Origin: Sycobia sp. Sy_11
Lineage: Eukaryota > Arthropoda > Insecta > Hymenoptera > Epichrysomallidae
Reading direction: 5' to 3'
Assembly: GCA_018907035.1 (NCBI GenBank)
Contig: JACCIC010000004.1
Span: 2,285,501-2,349,500 of the forward strand
DNA length: 64,000 bases
This document shows, in pieces, positions 1 to 12,504 of the stretch; the first letter of the stretch is position 1; every line of letters begins with the position of its first letter. A program made the translations under genes and the position numbers. Below the pieces are notes generated by a model. It ran no database searches, was not told where the DNA came from, and saw only the letters and a list, made by a program, of their open reading frames with translations.

Positions 1-163
1 AACTGTCTTTCCGAATAAAACCTACAGTATATTGATTGGCTCTTATTCGAGAAAATAAGTTCTGCACAATTTACGAAGTCTCTTCAGCTTAATTTTAGTA
101 TAGCTTTAAAAGAGTTGTTAGCTGTTTAAAAGAGTTTAGAGCATCTGAAGCTGTTGCTTTCTG

Positions 164-535
164 CTATTCGCACCAAGAGCGACTTGGGCATTGGTTGTGC
201 TGTGGGTTTTCGTGGGTGGATCTGTAGTAATAATAAGTAGACCAAATTGCATTTTTCATCTTGTCAATTGAATCGTGCTTACGTCGAATAGCCAGTCCAT
301 AGTAAACCGTCAATTTATCTATCATTTTAGCACTAAGCTTCCGTTTGCCAGAAAAGCTTTTTCTTTTTATGACTTTTCCTGTTTTCGTTTTTGTATCAAC
401 TACGCTTTTATGTACGTATATACTCGCTGTATGGCTCAAATATACAAGAAATATCCAAAAAGATGCTTTCAATAAGCAATGAATGTAGGATTTATAAATC
501 AAAACAATCGCTCTCCAAGTAAGCGCGCCGCACAA
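164..535 (-). pseudogene. Transposon-derived protein fragment, possibly Mutator-like
   Basis: An open stretch of 123 codons. Its C-terminal half has a lysine-rich segment, then 'KLTVYYGLAIRRK', then a Cys/His cluster ending CPSRSWCE just before a stop. From memory, transposase-like proteins of invertebrate Mutator-like elements have a similar segment (a YYG-IAIR motif followed by a CP...SWC cluster). Past the TAG stop the same frame continues as QKATASDALNSFKQL, so the stop probably replaced a Trp codon and the copy is dead. The fragment runs toward the left window edge. The family assignment is tentative. Confidence 0.35.
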
Positions 536-539
536 TTGT

Positions 540-2414
540 CAATCAGAATTACGAATATGTAAAAATCCTACTTGGAGCAACGAATGTTTAAATACTCACA
601 ACTTTATCCAATTTGCTCTGATTAACTTGAAATTTCGATACAATATTCTTGAGATATAAAGCATTCATTTAAAAAAATATAAAAAATGGCCAAAAAAAGT
701 TTAAATACCTTACCCCCCTTAACTTTGGAATATAAATGCGCTGTTATCACAACCTACGCTTACTTATTAACAAAGTAATTTATTTTATTAAACAATAAGT
801 AAAGTAAGCAAAAATATACGATTACTACCAAATAAATTCTTTTTCAATAACAAATATTATCTACTATTTTTTTTAATGTTTACCAAGTTAAACATTTTCA
901 GTTTTTGTTTCTTTAATTTGACATTCTATAGAATCATGTTCACAATGATCAAAAATACCAATCATAAGATGTATAAATAACACTGATAGACGTATTGATT
1001 ATTCATAAAAACATTATAAAACGGTTATTTTACCTATATTTTATAGCCCATATACTTATTTTACCAAAAAATAGCTTTAAATAATGAAATTGGTAACTTT
1101 TACATTTGAGAGGGACTGTCCCCTTCTGAAACTCTTATTTACCTTTCAAGACATACAGTATACATATAAAAGTCCACATACTTATCTGCTAATCTATCCT
1201 TCATTTGTTTGATTATTCTTGTTTTCTGTAAGTTTGGTAGATTTGGCAGGTTTTATCATTTTTCTCATCGGTTTTCTATTTCTTCTTCGGTCTTTAAATT
1301 GCGCTAGATTTGTAACATCCGCTATTCGTGCATTATATATTACGTAGTTTATTATCTGTCTTGCTGCCGTTAGAATATTGACCTACACTTTCTTCATCTC
1401 TTTTAGAGTGGTATTGACATTCATTTGTAATCTCTTCCTTGAATTTTTTGCAGCGATAACGCAATATGTCAACTGGTATAATTTATAACATGCAGTTATG
1501 TAGGAAAATTCTTCAAAAAATTAAGAATTGACTTCAATCCAATCTTAGTGGCATATATTTCTGAAGTAGTAAGAATTAAACAAAGAATATTTTATTCACG
1601 TTTACCTCTAAAGTTGCCTTCAGATAAGGCGACTCCGCCATTGCAGCTGAGCCTAACTCCTTCTACTTGAACACACGATCATACCTCACTCCTTATTTTC
1701 ACATATTACCTTTTTCATAACTTCTTTTTGTTGTAAGATTTTAGCTGAAGCAACGATAATGAAATAAATAATTTTTTTAGTTTTATCGACATTTATTAAT
1801 TATTAATTTGAATGATAAAATTTAAAATAACTAATATTAAAAAAGTTATTTTTTAGTGTATGCATGGTGATTATTTGTCAACAAGAATCTATTTATTATT
1901 TTTCTAAATCTTCATTTATTAATACAAATGAAAAATTAAAAAGTATTTATCCTAAAAATATCTTGTAAAAATATTCATTTTTTTTAAACTAATATAGATT
2001 AGCATTATAAAACATACTTCCATACTATTTTACTATTCAAAATCGCATTATTGATGTGAATAAAATAGTATTTTTAGTCCTGAACATTTCTATTATCAAC
2101 TCTATTATAACATCTTTTAATATGGGGAAATCATTTGTATATTTATAGCTTTTAAACTATTGGATTATGTTCTTTTGATTTATAGTTTTTTGGATAATTG
2201 TAGATTTATTTTATAATTTATATACACTATTTTACTATAAATAGTTATCAGTCTGCTTTTTTAAGTAGTCGAATATCTAAACGAACTTTTACTTATTTTA
2301 ATATTATGTTTCAATAATATTGGATTTATTTATAATAAATATTTATATATATTTACTAATCAAAGTAATATGTTTATTACAAAACTGATATAACTTTACA
2401 TAGTAGACTCTTTA
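540..2414. other. AT-rich non-coding sequence, no feature seen
   Basis: About 1.9 kb of AT-rich sequence with no convincing coding frame, inverted repeat or transposon ends. It is probably part of the ALIX intron or 5' flank, since the first ALIX exon visible in the window starts at 4344. Confidence 0.5.
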
Positions 2415-2416
2415 TA

Positions 2417-3934
2417 CGAGGATGGATTGATAAGTTTCCGGCCTGACCAAGAAAAACAACGTTTTTAAGAATTTTTTTTATTTCTCAACATAATCTCCTC
2501 CAAGGCTGATACATTTCTCATAGCGGTGTTCTAGTCTAGTAATGCCATCTCTATAGACTGATTCTTCAAGCTCCTCAAAATATCCATTTACAGCTTCGAT
2601 CACTTCTTCATTGTCCGCAAATCTCTTACCGCCAAGCCATTTTTATGGTTAGGAAACAGATAATAGTTACTCGGGGCTAGGTCTGGAGAGTAGGGAGGGT
2701 GCGGCATCAATTCAAACTTCAGATCGTTGATTTTAGCCATCCTAACGATTGACGTGTGTGCTGGTGCGTTATTATGATGAAACAAGATATTTTTCTTCGC
2801 CAGATGAGGTCGTTTAATTTTCACTTCGTGGCTCAAACGTTGCAATAAGTCTGCGTAGTATTGACCAGTGATAGTTTTACCCGTTTTAAGGTAATCAATG
2901 TATATAATACCTCTTGCATCCCAAAAAACAGTAGCCATAACCTTGTTCGCCGAAAAAATTGTGTTTGCCTTCTTTGGAGTTGATTCCCCTGGTCCAATCC
3001 ACTGTTTAGACTGTTGTTTGGTTTTAGGAGTGTAGTAGTGGATCAAACTTTCGTCAACGGTTACGAATCGACGCAAAAATTCGCTTGGATTACGCTTATA
3101 CAACGCCAAATTGGCGATAGAAATGTTCTTTCGCATCAATTTTTGGTCGACTGTTAGCAAACGCGACACCCATCTTGCACAGAGCTTTTCTATATAGAAA
3201 TGCTGGTGCAAAATATTTTGTACATGTTCATGTGACATCTTACAGGTCGCAGCTATCTCACGCACTTTCAATCTGCGGTCTTTCAGCACTATTTGATGGA
3301 AACACCCTTATGTTTAAAGAAAAGGGGCAAGGCGCATCGGCGCAGTGAGCGAATGTTTAACTTTGCTATTTATAATAAATTAAATTTTTGTATTTTTTAT
3401 ATTTTTTATGTTGTTGTAATTATATTTTTGTTATCAATAAATATTTTTCTTAAATTTAAAGAAAGGTTCGATTTAATGAACTTATACAAGAAACCCAGCT
3501 CCGTAATAAAATCTATTTTTTATTCTTGATTTATTTGAAAGAAATTAGTTGATTATCCATAAATAATAAACGTGGACTCAATTCAAAATTTAAATTAAAT
3601 TTAATTTAATTTAAACTCGGAAACCCACTGCTTAACGGTTGAATATTATGAGGAGGATGTCCCCAGTGTTGAGTCCATCTCTTCTTTCATTTCCTTCGGC
3701 GTTAATCCCTTCAAATAAAAGTATTTGATGACAGCATGATTTTCCAGCTTTTGCATTTTTACGAAAAACACAGAGGCGTCTTCTTCAGCGTGCTCTTAAA
3801 CCTAAACTAACATGGGGATCGGATTGAAACTATAGCTACAAGCTATCTAAGGATGGTACTATAGAATGCCACCTCAAGGTAGGCCTAGTGGCGCCATCTC
3901 TTGGTCAGGTCGGAAACTTATCAATCCACCCTCG
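2417..3934 (-). mobile_element. Mariner element, family M1, full length but dead
   Basis: The ends are inverted repeats: GATTGATAAGTTTCCGGCC on the left and its complement on the right. TA dinucleotides flank both sides (2415-2416 and 3935-3936), the mariner target duplication. Length is about 1.5 kb and the transposase reads on -. A second copy of this family is at 60611-61858. It lies inside the ALIX gene, opposite to its sense. Inference: an old insertion, because both the transposase and some terminal bases have decayed. Confidence 0.9.
2600..3289 (-). pseudogene. Mariner transposase (M1), C-terminal two thirds, catalytically dead
   Basis: An open frame of 229 codons covers the second helix-turn-helix and most of the DDE domain. 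The first catalytic Asp survives in VTVDES. The second site reads HHNNAPAH where mariners have HHDNAPAH. The third reads APSNYY where mariners have APSDY. The last two sites are 35 residues apart, as in the DD34D group. Two of three catalytic Asp residues are therefore Asn, so the protein could not cut DNA. The N-terminal third lies upstream (about 3290-3800) and is interrupted. Confidence 0.9.
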
Positions 3935-4343
3935 TATGTGTATAGCGAAAAATACTTTCTTGAGGAGCTGTTAAATAATACGAGGGAGAAAAATCCGATT
4001 TTCTGGATTTTAAACTCTTAAAATTTTAAAAAACTTCATGAGAAAAACAGAAAAAAGTAATTTGAAAATTTTTTAGTAATATATAATTTTTATATTATAC
4101 TTGCAGATTTTATTAATTGACCCTGACTACTTATCAACCCCATAACAACTTTTTTTAGAAAAATTACTATTTAAACAAATACTGCTAATTGACAATCCAT
4201 ATTCTCAAAATTTCAGACAATATTTCTTAATACTATTTTTTTTAATATTCAGTACAATCGATTTTAAACTTCATTTTGATACTCTTCAACAACAATGTTA
4301 ATATCAAAAACTTTATGTAAATTAAGTGAATGTTCTTTTGCAG

Positions 4344-4493
4344 GAAAAACATGAAGAATTCGTTAATGAACAATATTCTTCTGGAGGAGCACGAGAGAAA
4401 ATGCTTTGCAAACTTGCTACTGCCTATGATGAATTTAAAGAATTAAAGAAAAATTTACAAGAAGGTGTAAAATTTTATAATGATTTAACTCAG
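4344..4493 (+). CDS. ALiX: ALIX/PDCD6IP internal exon (V-domain helix)
   Basis: The exon sits between a TTTTGCAG acceptor and a CAG/GTACGC donor and is exactly 50 codons in phase 0. It encodes a Glu/Lys-rich helix that includes GGAREKMLCKLATAYDEF and ends NDLTQ. This matches my recollection of the coiled V domain of ALIX, an ESCRT-associated adaptor in endosomal sorting, cytokinesis and membrane repair. In family members the V domain binds LYPxL-type peptides and is followed by a proline-rich tail, which is found downstream at 18150. Upstream exons (Bro1 domain and first V-domain half) were not found and probably lie left of the window. Confidence 0.85.
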
Positions 4494-4985
4494 GTACGCA
4501 GAATTAATATTTAATAAAAGAAAAATAAATTTTTCTCTTATTTATGAAATCGATATTGAAATTTCGACAAAAAAAATTGTTAATCCAAAGACAATTTTAA
4601 GTACGATAGAGTAATGCTGGCTATACAAAAAATGAGAAAAATAAAATAGTCCATATGGTCAAAAAATTGTCGAAAAGTGGGCCCGATCACGGTCTGACTA
4701 CGGTCTCCTTCCTTCTGCTCGGTGCGGCGTCGATAGAGTCGGCAAAAAGGACAACAATTTGGACGTTCGTTCGCCTACCTTTTCTTTTTCTTGTATATTC
4801 TCAAATTTCATCTTTCCTTTTCTACTTTAGCTTTCTTCTTCTCCTTTTCCTTTTCTTAACTCCAGTTGACTCCGCTTTTTGTTTCCCTTTCGCTTTTTTA
4901 TCTTTAGTTTTTTCTTTTCTTCACCTCAATACCGAACGACAAAGTGAATGCATTTGGTGCTCTGCCAAGGCGAGGAGATATATAC
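4494..4985. other. Intron sequence with pyrimidine-rich tract
   Basis: ALIX intron. About 4770-4930 is strongly T/C-rich on the + strand. It can be read as a hydrophobic open frame, but that follows from composition and I do not call a gene. Confidence 0.5.
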
Positions 4986-5813
4986 AAAGTCAGACAATTA
5001 AGTAATGCGACAAAATTAAAAAATCGAGAACATTTAAACATTAAGATACATCGCTGCGATCCCCTTCAAAGTAGTCCTATGACGCATCTATGCATTTATT
5101 CCAACGAGTTTTCTAGTTTTTGTAAAAATTTTGGAACACTTCTTGTGGGACCTATCCGAATACCCTCGTCACAGATTCTTGGATGTCTTCAACGGAGTCA
5201 AAATGTCGATCTTTGACGAATTTTTCCAAATTTGGGAATAGGAAAAAGTCACAGGGTGACACGTTCGGTGAATAGGTCGGTTGTGATAATGTTACGATGC
5301 TTTTAGACGCCAAAAGCTGAGAGAGACTGAACGCACTGTGATAAGGAGCATTATCGTGATGCAGAACCCAAGTCTTCGCGAACTCTGGACGCACTCTGAA
5401 CACTCTTTTTCGTAATTTTTCGAGCACATTGCGGTAGAATACTTGATTTACGGTTTGTCCAGGTCATACAAACTCTTTGTGAACCACCCCCTTGCTGTCG
5501 AATGAGCAAATGAACATGGTTTTCACTTTAAACTTGCTCAGTTTCCGCGCCTCGTTTTTGACGCTCTCACGGCATTTTTTAAAATCAGCATGTCACCGAA
5601 GCACCTCACTACGACTCAGGACAATACTACATACACTACTCGCGCCTTGTTACAAAACACTAAATAGCTGGCAAAAAAAATTATCGTACAAGGGTCATCA
5701 AGGTCTCAATCGAGAGAGTAGGGATCTACTATTACAGTAGCGGAGTTACAGGTTCGCAGTCTTATCACAGGCCGAGGAATAAAATCGGTCGCATTACTTA
5801 ATTGTCTGACCTC
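4986..5813 (-). mobile_element. Mariner family M2, internally deleted copy
   Basis: Ends are GTCAGACAATTAAGTAATGC (left) and its complement (right, ending near 5813). At about 0.83 kb it is shorter than the usual ~1.3 kb, so the middle is deleted. The transposase C-terminus reads on - from 5427 to 5155: LHHDNAPYHS keeps the second Asp and SPCDFF keeps the third, 35 residues apart. The first Asp and the helix-turn-helix are missing. Related copies are at 31721-31816 (one end only) and 55490-56456. Confidence 0.85.
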
Positions 5814-8006
5814 GTAAAACGGCAAATAACGGCGATCTGGATATGTCGGGTACAGTCCTTCACTGCCCTAAATACGACATGAAATATACCATATAACTTA
5901 CATTTTAGATGCTTGATTATTAATTCCAATTTATGAAATTCGAAGAAATAATATAATTGTTGTTATTAAGTTATATTTAAGGAATAACCTATCAAGTCAA
6001 ATAGTAATAGTGAGAAGAATTATTTCTGGTATTTTATGAGAAAATTCTTCTCTTTATAATTTTTGTTCAACTTATGAAACACGTAACTAGTCAAGCAAAA
6101 TATCATAAATATATAAGATTATAAATATATAAGATTTGCAGAATAATGTGACAACGGTATATGTATACTTAATCTAGGTCTTACGCCTAAATGTATCAAA
6201 TGTTCGCTTTTCTAATTTAAATATCATGTGTGCGTTGTGCATAAATGTCATTCATGAATTTTTTAAAAAAAATATATATTTAATTTGATATAAAACCTAA
6301 GTTTTATTTTTACAAACACACGTTGAAACTATATGACATCTGTATAAAGACCTCCCTAATTTTTCCATTTAAGTAATTCAGAGAAACAAAGAAAAAAAAA
6401 ATTAACAATATAATGAAGTACATGTATTTAATGTTTATTGCATCTGATTTAATCATAAGTATTCATCGTGTTTACAAAGAAAAATTTTATGTGCTTTTTA
6501 TTAATTAAATAACTAAATTTCTATTGATAATAGCAATCATTTTCAATAAATTCATGCTCCCATTAATATTCATATTCTATCATCTGCTTACTATTTATTT
6601 TTATGTTAATTATTTATTTTGTTTTGATTATTTCATTTTTCAGCTAATTTACTATTTTTTAAGTTTAATTGAAATTTCTATAATTTTAATTGTAATTTTG
6701 TTTATAGAAAAAAAAATAGAAACTATTTACAAATGTAAGATATATCTACATTTGGTTGCAGAAATAAACACAAAAAAATTTTATGCAGTTTTTTATTACA
6801 TTTTATACCTGTATAAAATATATCTATTGAATCTCAAAAGCAAACAAAAAGAAACTAAGAGCAAGTAGTTAATACATATTCCGCTTTCTTAATTTGACTT
6901 GCATATGTAAAATAAATGTTTAATTATAAACTTTATTTAAAATTTCATTTATCTATTCTTGAATAAGAATTTCAGAAAATTTCTGTAGAATTTACTATGT
7001 AAGTTTTGCTATTCACAACTAATTTATCAACATGGAGAAGGTAATATAGAATGTCACTGCATTGTAATATATACAAGCAACAACACAGTTTTTGTTTTAC
7101 ATCCGTATTGTAAGAATTTTCTTTGCCATGTTCTTGATTTTTTCATCTGAAGAAAAGTCATTTTACAGGTACACATTAAAAAAAAAGTATAACAATTTGC
7201 TCTGTGCTTTTCAAATGTTATTATTCATCAATACAATAGTACTTAAAACATGCTTTCTATTCTATGTTTTGAGATTTCAATACTTAGAATTTTACCAGAA
7301 ATACTGCACCATGCAAGTCTATGTTCTTTACTAAATGTAATCGTCACTGTTGGGAATTGACAGATTTCAATTTTTAAGGCTTGGTACAAACTTATTTAAT
7401 CAATATTTTATGTTCGCAAGTGCTTATCCGGTGGCTTAGCAAAATTAATACATTCTTCCATTCTCTACCCTGGATATTAAAATAAGTGAATAATAGGCTC
7501 AAAAACTATTTTTACCTTTTATTACATCACAATTATGTCTTATTATGTCAAATGCTTTACTGAATACAAACTATGCAGATATGGTAAATTCTTATTTTTC
7601 TTACCAATGTTAATGCCATCAGATAACTTCATATTACTTAGTACCTTCCATTGGATATACTGTATATTATGAGAATGACTTCGTTTCATACCCGATTACA
7701 AGGAAACATGATACATCAAACAATAAAGATATATTCAAGTTACATTTACGCATTATAACGAAATTTACGACGTCTGGACAATAAGCCAAATTTTAATTGG
7801 TTATAAATGAAAATCTGTACATTTGTAAACACATTTAATAGAACTTTTTTATTTTCATTTTTATTCTTTTTTTAAAACCTATATCATACTTATAAAAATT
7901 CCTCATACCATATATAGTCTAGGAGTCAGCGACATTTTTATGTCATACAATTTATCCTCGGCCGAAAATTAGTTTAAATGATTCATTTCAATGCGCTCTA
8001 AAGCGT
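5814..8006. other. AT-rich ALIX intron sequence, no feature seen
   Basis: About 2.2 kb, very A+T-rich. Open stretches at 6524-6868 and 7092-7334 have the Phe/Ile/Tyr/Lys-rich composition expected of random AT-rich DNA. They lack recognisable motifs and are not called. Confidence 0.5.
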
Positions 8007-8654
8007 AGCGATCGTCCACTACGTCAATTAATCTGGATGTGGTACTTTGTGAAAATGTTCAAAAAAGAAGATAAAAACCAATTTTTATGAAATAATTTTG
8101 AATTTAGAAAAAAATGGTTCAAAAAAAAGTAGTAGATCATATTCAAACAAATATTTTATTTTCTATCCATTTTTGCTCTAAAGGTAATAATTCTCGAGAA
8201 AAATGCATTTAATTATATGAACATGTCGAGCTGTTATGAATTCAAGTCATAGTCGATACATTTGGGATCTACCTCGCCACTCAGATCATACATGGACAAG
8301 TACTTTTTAATTTGAAATTTTTTTCATAAAATTATAGTTTTAAAGCAAAAATATATCGAATGTAAAAACTTTATTTTAGGTAAATCTTCAAATTTTGTGT
8401 AAAATAATTTTTAACAAAATCTCTATTGTTTCATATACTATAATTTATTTATTATTATGTACGAAGTTTTTAATGCTTGTCACTATTTCAATATTAATTC
8501 AGCCAATTTGATGTATAATATTAAGGTTTCGAGGCTCCAAAAATTATTTGTAAAAACCTTTTCATAATTGTTATAAATTTTTCATTACAAATAAATCAAA
8601 AATACTAAAATATAATAATGGCAAAGGAAATTTGTTATATGTAAATATGATAGT

Positions 8655-8713
<59 letters not shown>

Positions 8714-9340
8714 TCTTTAAATATTACACAATTTTTTCCAGAAAAATTTATGAATTATTACAATAATATACACGACTCTGTAATTTATAATAATTAGATA
8801 TTGGTATACTTTTATAATGCATGCGATAAAATCAAGTGCTTATAAAATTACTGAAATTATGTACGCTCGTATTACATTCTATCAGCAAATAATATAACAG
8901 ATAAATATTACAAAATTTATTCAGATGATAATAAGATTCTGGAAAATGTATTAGATAATTCGATGAGTGTATCATGTGTACCAAGCCATTCGATGAGGGT
9001 ATCATATGTACTCAAATGTACCACGCGAGATATGCATCGTGTTCCAGGTCTCAAGAAAGCACGTGTTACAACTGCAGTTTTACCAATTGGTTGTTATTTA
9101 TACTCACAGAATTATTTTTTCATCTTGTTCTACAATACATGTAAATTCATTTATAATAATTTTTAGGATTGCAACAATCTGAATATATGTCAGCTGAAGC
9201 AATGAAAAGTATATTCCATCTAACAGAAGCGTGAGTAAAGTGCGCTCGAAAACGCGTGCTTCAACTGCAATTTTTCCCGTCAGTTGAAATTTATCCTCGC
9301 AAAATTCTTTTTTCATCTTGTTCTACAATATATATATATG
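8007..9340 (+). repeat. Left arm of a 4.4-kb inverted structure
   Basis: Two blocks match the reverse complement of 11311-12418. The outer block (8007 to about 8495) pairs with about 11915-12418; shared landmarks are AATCTGGATGTGG at the outer edge and ATAGTTTTAAAGCAAAAA inside. The inner block (about 8905-9165) pairs with about 11470-11700; shared landmarks are AATAAGATTCTGGAAAAT and TAATTTTTAGGATTGCAACA. The sequence between blocks, which holds a TA repeat, is not shared. The inner block also contains a diverged direct repeat (9051-9165 and 9245-9340). Confidence 0.8.
8660..8706. repeat. TA microsatellite
   Basis: A pure TA dinucleotide run of about 47 bp in the unshared middle of the left inverted arm. 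Confidence 0.95.
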
Positions 9341-9639
9341 TACTAGCATCCCCGTCTCGGCTTCACCCGAGATAATAATTTAACCGATTTTATAAATAAT
9401 TCAATAATATTGAACTAAAAATTACTCTATATATAAAAATCTATGTTTCTCTAAATAATTGACCGTAATTTACCTATCATCACATCTATATAAAAAGCTG
9501 TTTCAATGTAGCATCCACTTCAAAAAGTTGATATATTACCGACCATTTTATACAATATATATATGCATATTAAATATGGCTTCAATGGAGAAAATTGTAC
9601 TTTCGAGTTCGAGCGGTAGAAAAAGGTGTGCCAGTGTCT

Positions 9640-10420
9640 CGAGATAACGTTTACAGAGAGCATCATGTTCGGACTATAGGGAATATATCGGGACGACTGC
9701 TATAGAGAGTTTTGTGTTGGGGAGATAGAATACAATTTCCAGTTATCCCAGGACGACTCTTACTGGAAGTGTGCGTGTTCGAATGATAGAATGCTAATCT
9801 CTTCATAGAAGTTGTAATAACATACTTGGACATCGTTTCTCACCAACTATACATGACACACCCCGTAGAAGTCGTTCCAAATGATCTGGAAATCGCATTC
9901 TATCATCCGAACAGGAAACTCCCCGTAGAAGTTGACCCGATATACCCGAACTTCGTTTACTATCAACTAAATACGATACTCCCCGTAGACATGGTCCCGT
10001 CATACCTGGACATCATCTTCTACCGTCCGAACACGAAATTCCCCGTAGAAGCTGTTCCAAAACACCTGGAAATCGCATTCTATCATCCGAACATGAAACT
10101 CTCCCCTAGAAGTTGTCCCGACATACCTAAACATCGTTTCCTACCAACTAAACACGATACTCCCCGTAGAAGTCGTTCGGAAAGACCTAGATATCGTATT
10201 TTACCGATCCAAAACGAATCTTCCCGTAGAAGTTGTTTTCCTCATACCTGGATCTCGTTTTCCATCAACTAAATACAACATTCCCCGTAGAAATCGCCCA
10301 GAAACACCTGGATATCGCATTCTATCATCCGAACACACAACTGCGTATAGAAATCATCTTGAGGCAACGGAATATCGTAATAAACCGCCCGTACATGCCA
10401 ATACAATATTACTCAGTAGA
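9640..10420 (+). repeat. 60-bp minisatellite with in-frame 20-residue repeats
   Basis: The anchor CCCCGTAGAAG recurs at 9861, 9921, 9981, 10041, about 10103, 10162, 10223 and 10283, a period of 60-61 bp. More diverged units extend left to about 9640. Because 60 is a multiple of 3, one frame stays open from 9826 to 10272, with repeats of the type LPVE-VP--LEIAFYHPN for about five units; then a 1-bp slip changes the frame. Alternate units resemble each other more than neighbours do (HPN-type, then QLN-type), so the higher-order unit is about 120 bp. No start context or splice site suggests a gene. Confidence 0.8.
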
Positions 10421-10838
10421 AACCGTATTTAAAATATGTATCTATAACACGTACAATATAATATACATACAATATATATATATACTTTTTATATTTCCGT
10501 TTTTTCAATTAAATACCGTGAATATTTTCGTAGTGATGTTAACTGAAATTCAAGCAAAATTTGGTATGCGCATAGCATATTTTTTAAATAGGCTATGGAT
10601 ATTGCTTTTTTATGCAGAAGTGACGATATACTTTATTTATATATACATAGTTTCAAGGTTGTTGGTAAAGAACCCTATTTTGCCATCATTTCTTTTGTTC
10701 GAACTAAAAAAAATATAGTCACTTTTCACAATTCTGAAGTTAATAGAATGTATAAAAATAAAAATATTATTTGTCGTCACAAACTATATTCAGTAAGATT
10801 TAGCATACAGAACCATTTTATAAGAGAAGGAGAAAGAA

Positions 10839-10841
<3 letters not shown>

Positions 10842-10905
<64 letters not shown>
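10842..10905. repeat. GA microsatellite
   Basis: A run of about 32 GA units inside copy A of the composite repeat. Confidence 0.95.
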
Positions 10906-10908
<3 letters not shown>

Positions 10909-11280
10909 CCCAGGTAAAAGAAAATAAAATTTACAAAAATCAAAAGATATTCATAAGACGTGAGAGTAGTGTCGGGTTAACCTGTATCCTAAAGTCGGAT
11001 ATGAACATTCTCTTGAGCTGGCCTGGTATTAATACTTTAAGCCGACTACATTGAGTTCATGTTCGTGATTCAAGACGCCACCTAGTGGCCGCTGGTGAAA
11101 CTGACCACTAAAACTGTTAACTTAATTTATTGTTAAAAGTAAAATGATTTTTAAAAACAACATAGCCTATGTCCTTCCCAAAATAATATAGAATCTATAT
11201 GTCAAATTTCAGAACAATCGGTTCAGAAGTTTTTTCGGTTATGGCGTACAGAAAAAAACACGCTTTGTCTTTAGAAATTA

Positions 11281-11310
11281 GTATGATATGATATGATATG
11301 ATATGATATA
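11281..11310. repeat. GATAT pentanucleotide tail of the composite repeat
   Basis: Short tandem array of ATATG/GATAT units that marks the end of copy A. The same kind of array ends copy B at about 35685-35710. Confidence 0.85.
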
Positions 11311-12418
11311 TATAAGTTCATTTGCAAAAATTTTCATAACTACAACAATCTGGAATTGAATCTGCAAGTTTTAAACTGCAGTTCAAGCACGCGTTTTCGA
11401 GTGCACCTTCCTCACGTTAGTATGAGACGGAACGTTCTTTTCATTGCTTCAGAAGATATACATTCCAGATTGTTGCAATCCTAAAAATTATTATAAATGA
11501 ACTTACATGTATTATAGAATAAAATGAAAAACGAAGTTTACGAGGATAAAAGGCAACTGATGGATATAAGTGCAGTTGTAGAACGCGCTTTCGAGAGACC
11601 TAGACCACGATGGATAACTTGCGTGTAGCACTGTCATTGAATCCCCTAATATATTTTCCAGAATCTTATTGTCATTTGAATAATTTTTGTAATATTAGCT
11701 GTTATATTATTCTCCGACAGAGTAAAAATTTTTTGTAAGTTTGAAACCACTTTTAAAAACTGCACCTTACAAGCCACTCTAACATAATAGCAAAATATAT
11801 TACTAATATATTAAAGAGACTGTATAGATTTTTTCTAACTTAAATATATTTGTGATAATCAAATTAGGAAAATGAATGTTATAGACATAGTTCGATGAAT
11901 TTTATGGTGAAAAGCATTAAAAACTTTGTATATAATAACATATGAATAATGATATATAAAACAATAGAGAGTTTGTTAAATATTGTTTAAAATAAAATTT
12001 GAATATCTATCGAAAAGAAATTTTTTACATTCGATATGTTTTTGCTTTAAAACTATAATTTTATGAGCAAAATTAAAAAATACTTGCATCATGTATCATT
12101 TGAGTGGCGCGGTAGATCCCTGATGTATCGACTGTGACTTGAGCTGAGTATAAAAGTTCAAAAAGCTCATTCTTTTGATTTTAAATTACGTTTTTCTTGA
12201 TAATTATTAGCTTTATAGCAAACATGTATAGAACATGAAAACTTCATTTGAATAGGATCTATCTACAACTTTTATTTGAAGAATTTTTTTTAGACTCAAA
12301 ATTATTCCATAAAACTGAGTTTTTATCATATTTTAAGATTTTTATAAAGTTTGGATGCCTAGCGTTGCCACATCCAGATTAGTTGCCTCAGTGGATGATC
12401 GTTCCACTCTTAAGTTTT
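11311..12418 (-). repeat. Right arm of the 4.4-kb inverted structure
   Basis: Reverse-complement partner of 8007-9340, with an outer block of about 500 bp and an inner block of about 390 bp, separated by unshared sequence. Like the left arm, it carries two versions of a CTCGAAA-CGCGT...CAACTGCA unit. Divergence between arms is substantial (point changes and small indels throughout), so this is an old inversion or pair of insertions, not an assembly fold-back. Confidence 0.8.
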
Positions 12419-12504
12419 AGTAAAATTGATAATGAAGTAGTAAAATCATCTATTGCGAATGATAGTATATTGTTTTTTTTTATTATGGAATATTTTGTAG
12501 TAAT

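Larger units (their letters stand above)
9342..11310 (+). repeat. Dispersed composite repeat, copy A (head, minisatellite, tail)
   Basis: The head begins CTAGCATCCCCGTCTCGG and continues to AATAATTTAACCGAT. The same head occurs at 34808 and 35992. The tail (about 11165-11310) reads TAGCCTATGTCCTTCCC, then AATCGGTTCAGAAG, then ends in a GATAT run; the same tail order occurs at 35562-35710. Between them lie a 60-bp minisatellite and a GA microsatellite. No protein was recognised. The layout (fixed head, variable tandem-repeat middle, fixed tail) resembles non-autonomous Helitron-like 'mini-me' elements, but I saw no diagnostic Helitron terminus, so the class is open. Confidence 0.65.

Noticed and set aside
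4655..5005. 116-codon hydrophobic open frame, like a membrane protein
   Set aside because: The pyrimidine-rich tract makes Leu/Phe/Ser codons on one strand. It has no motif and overlaps the end of a mariner.
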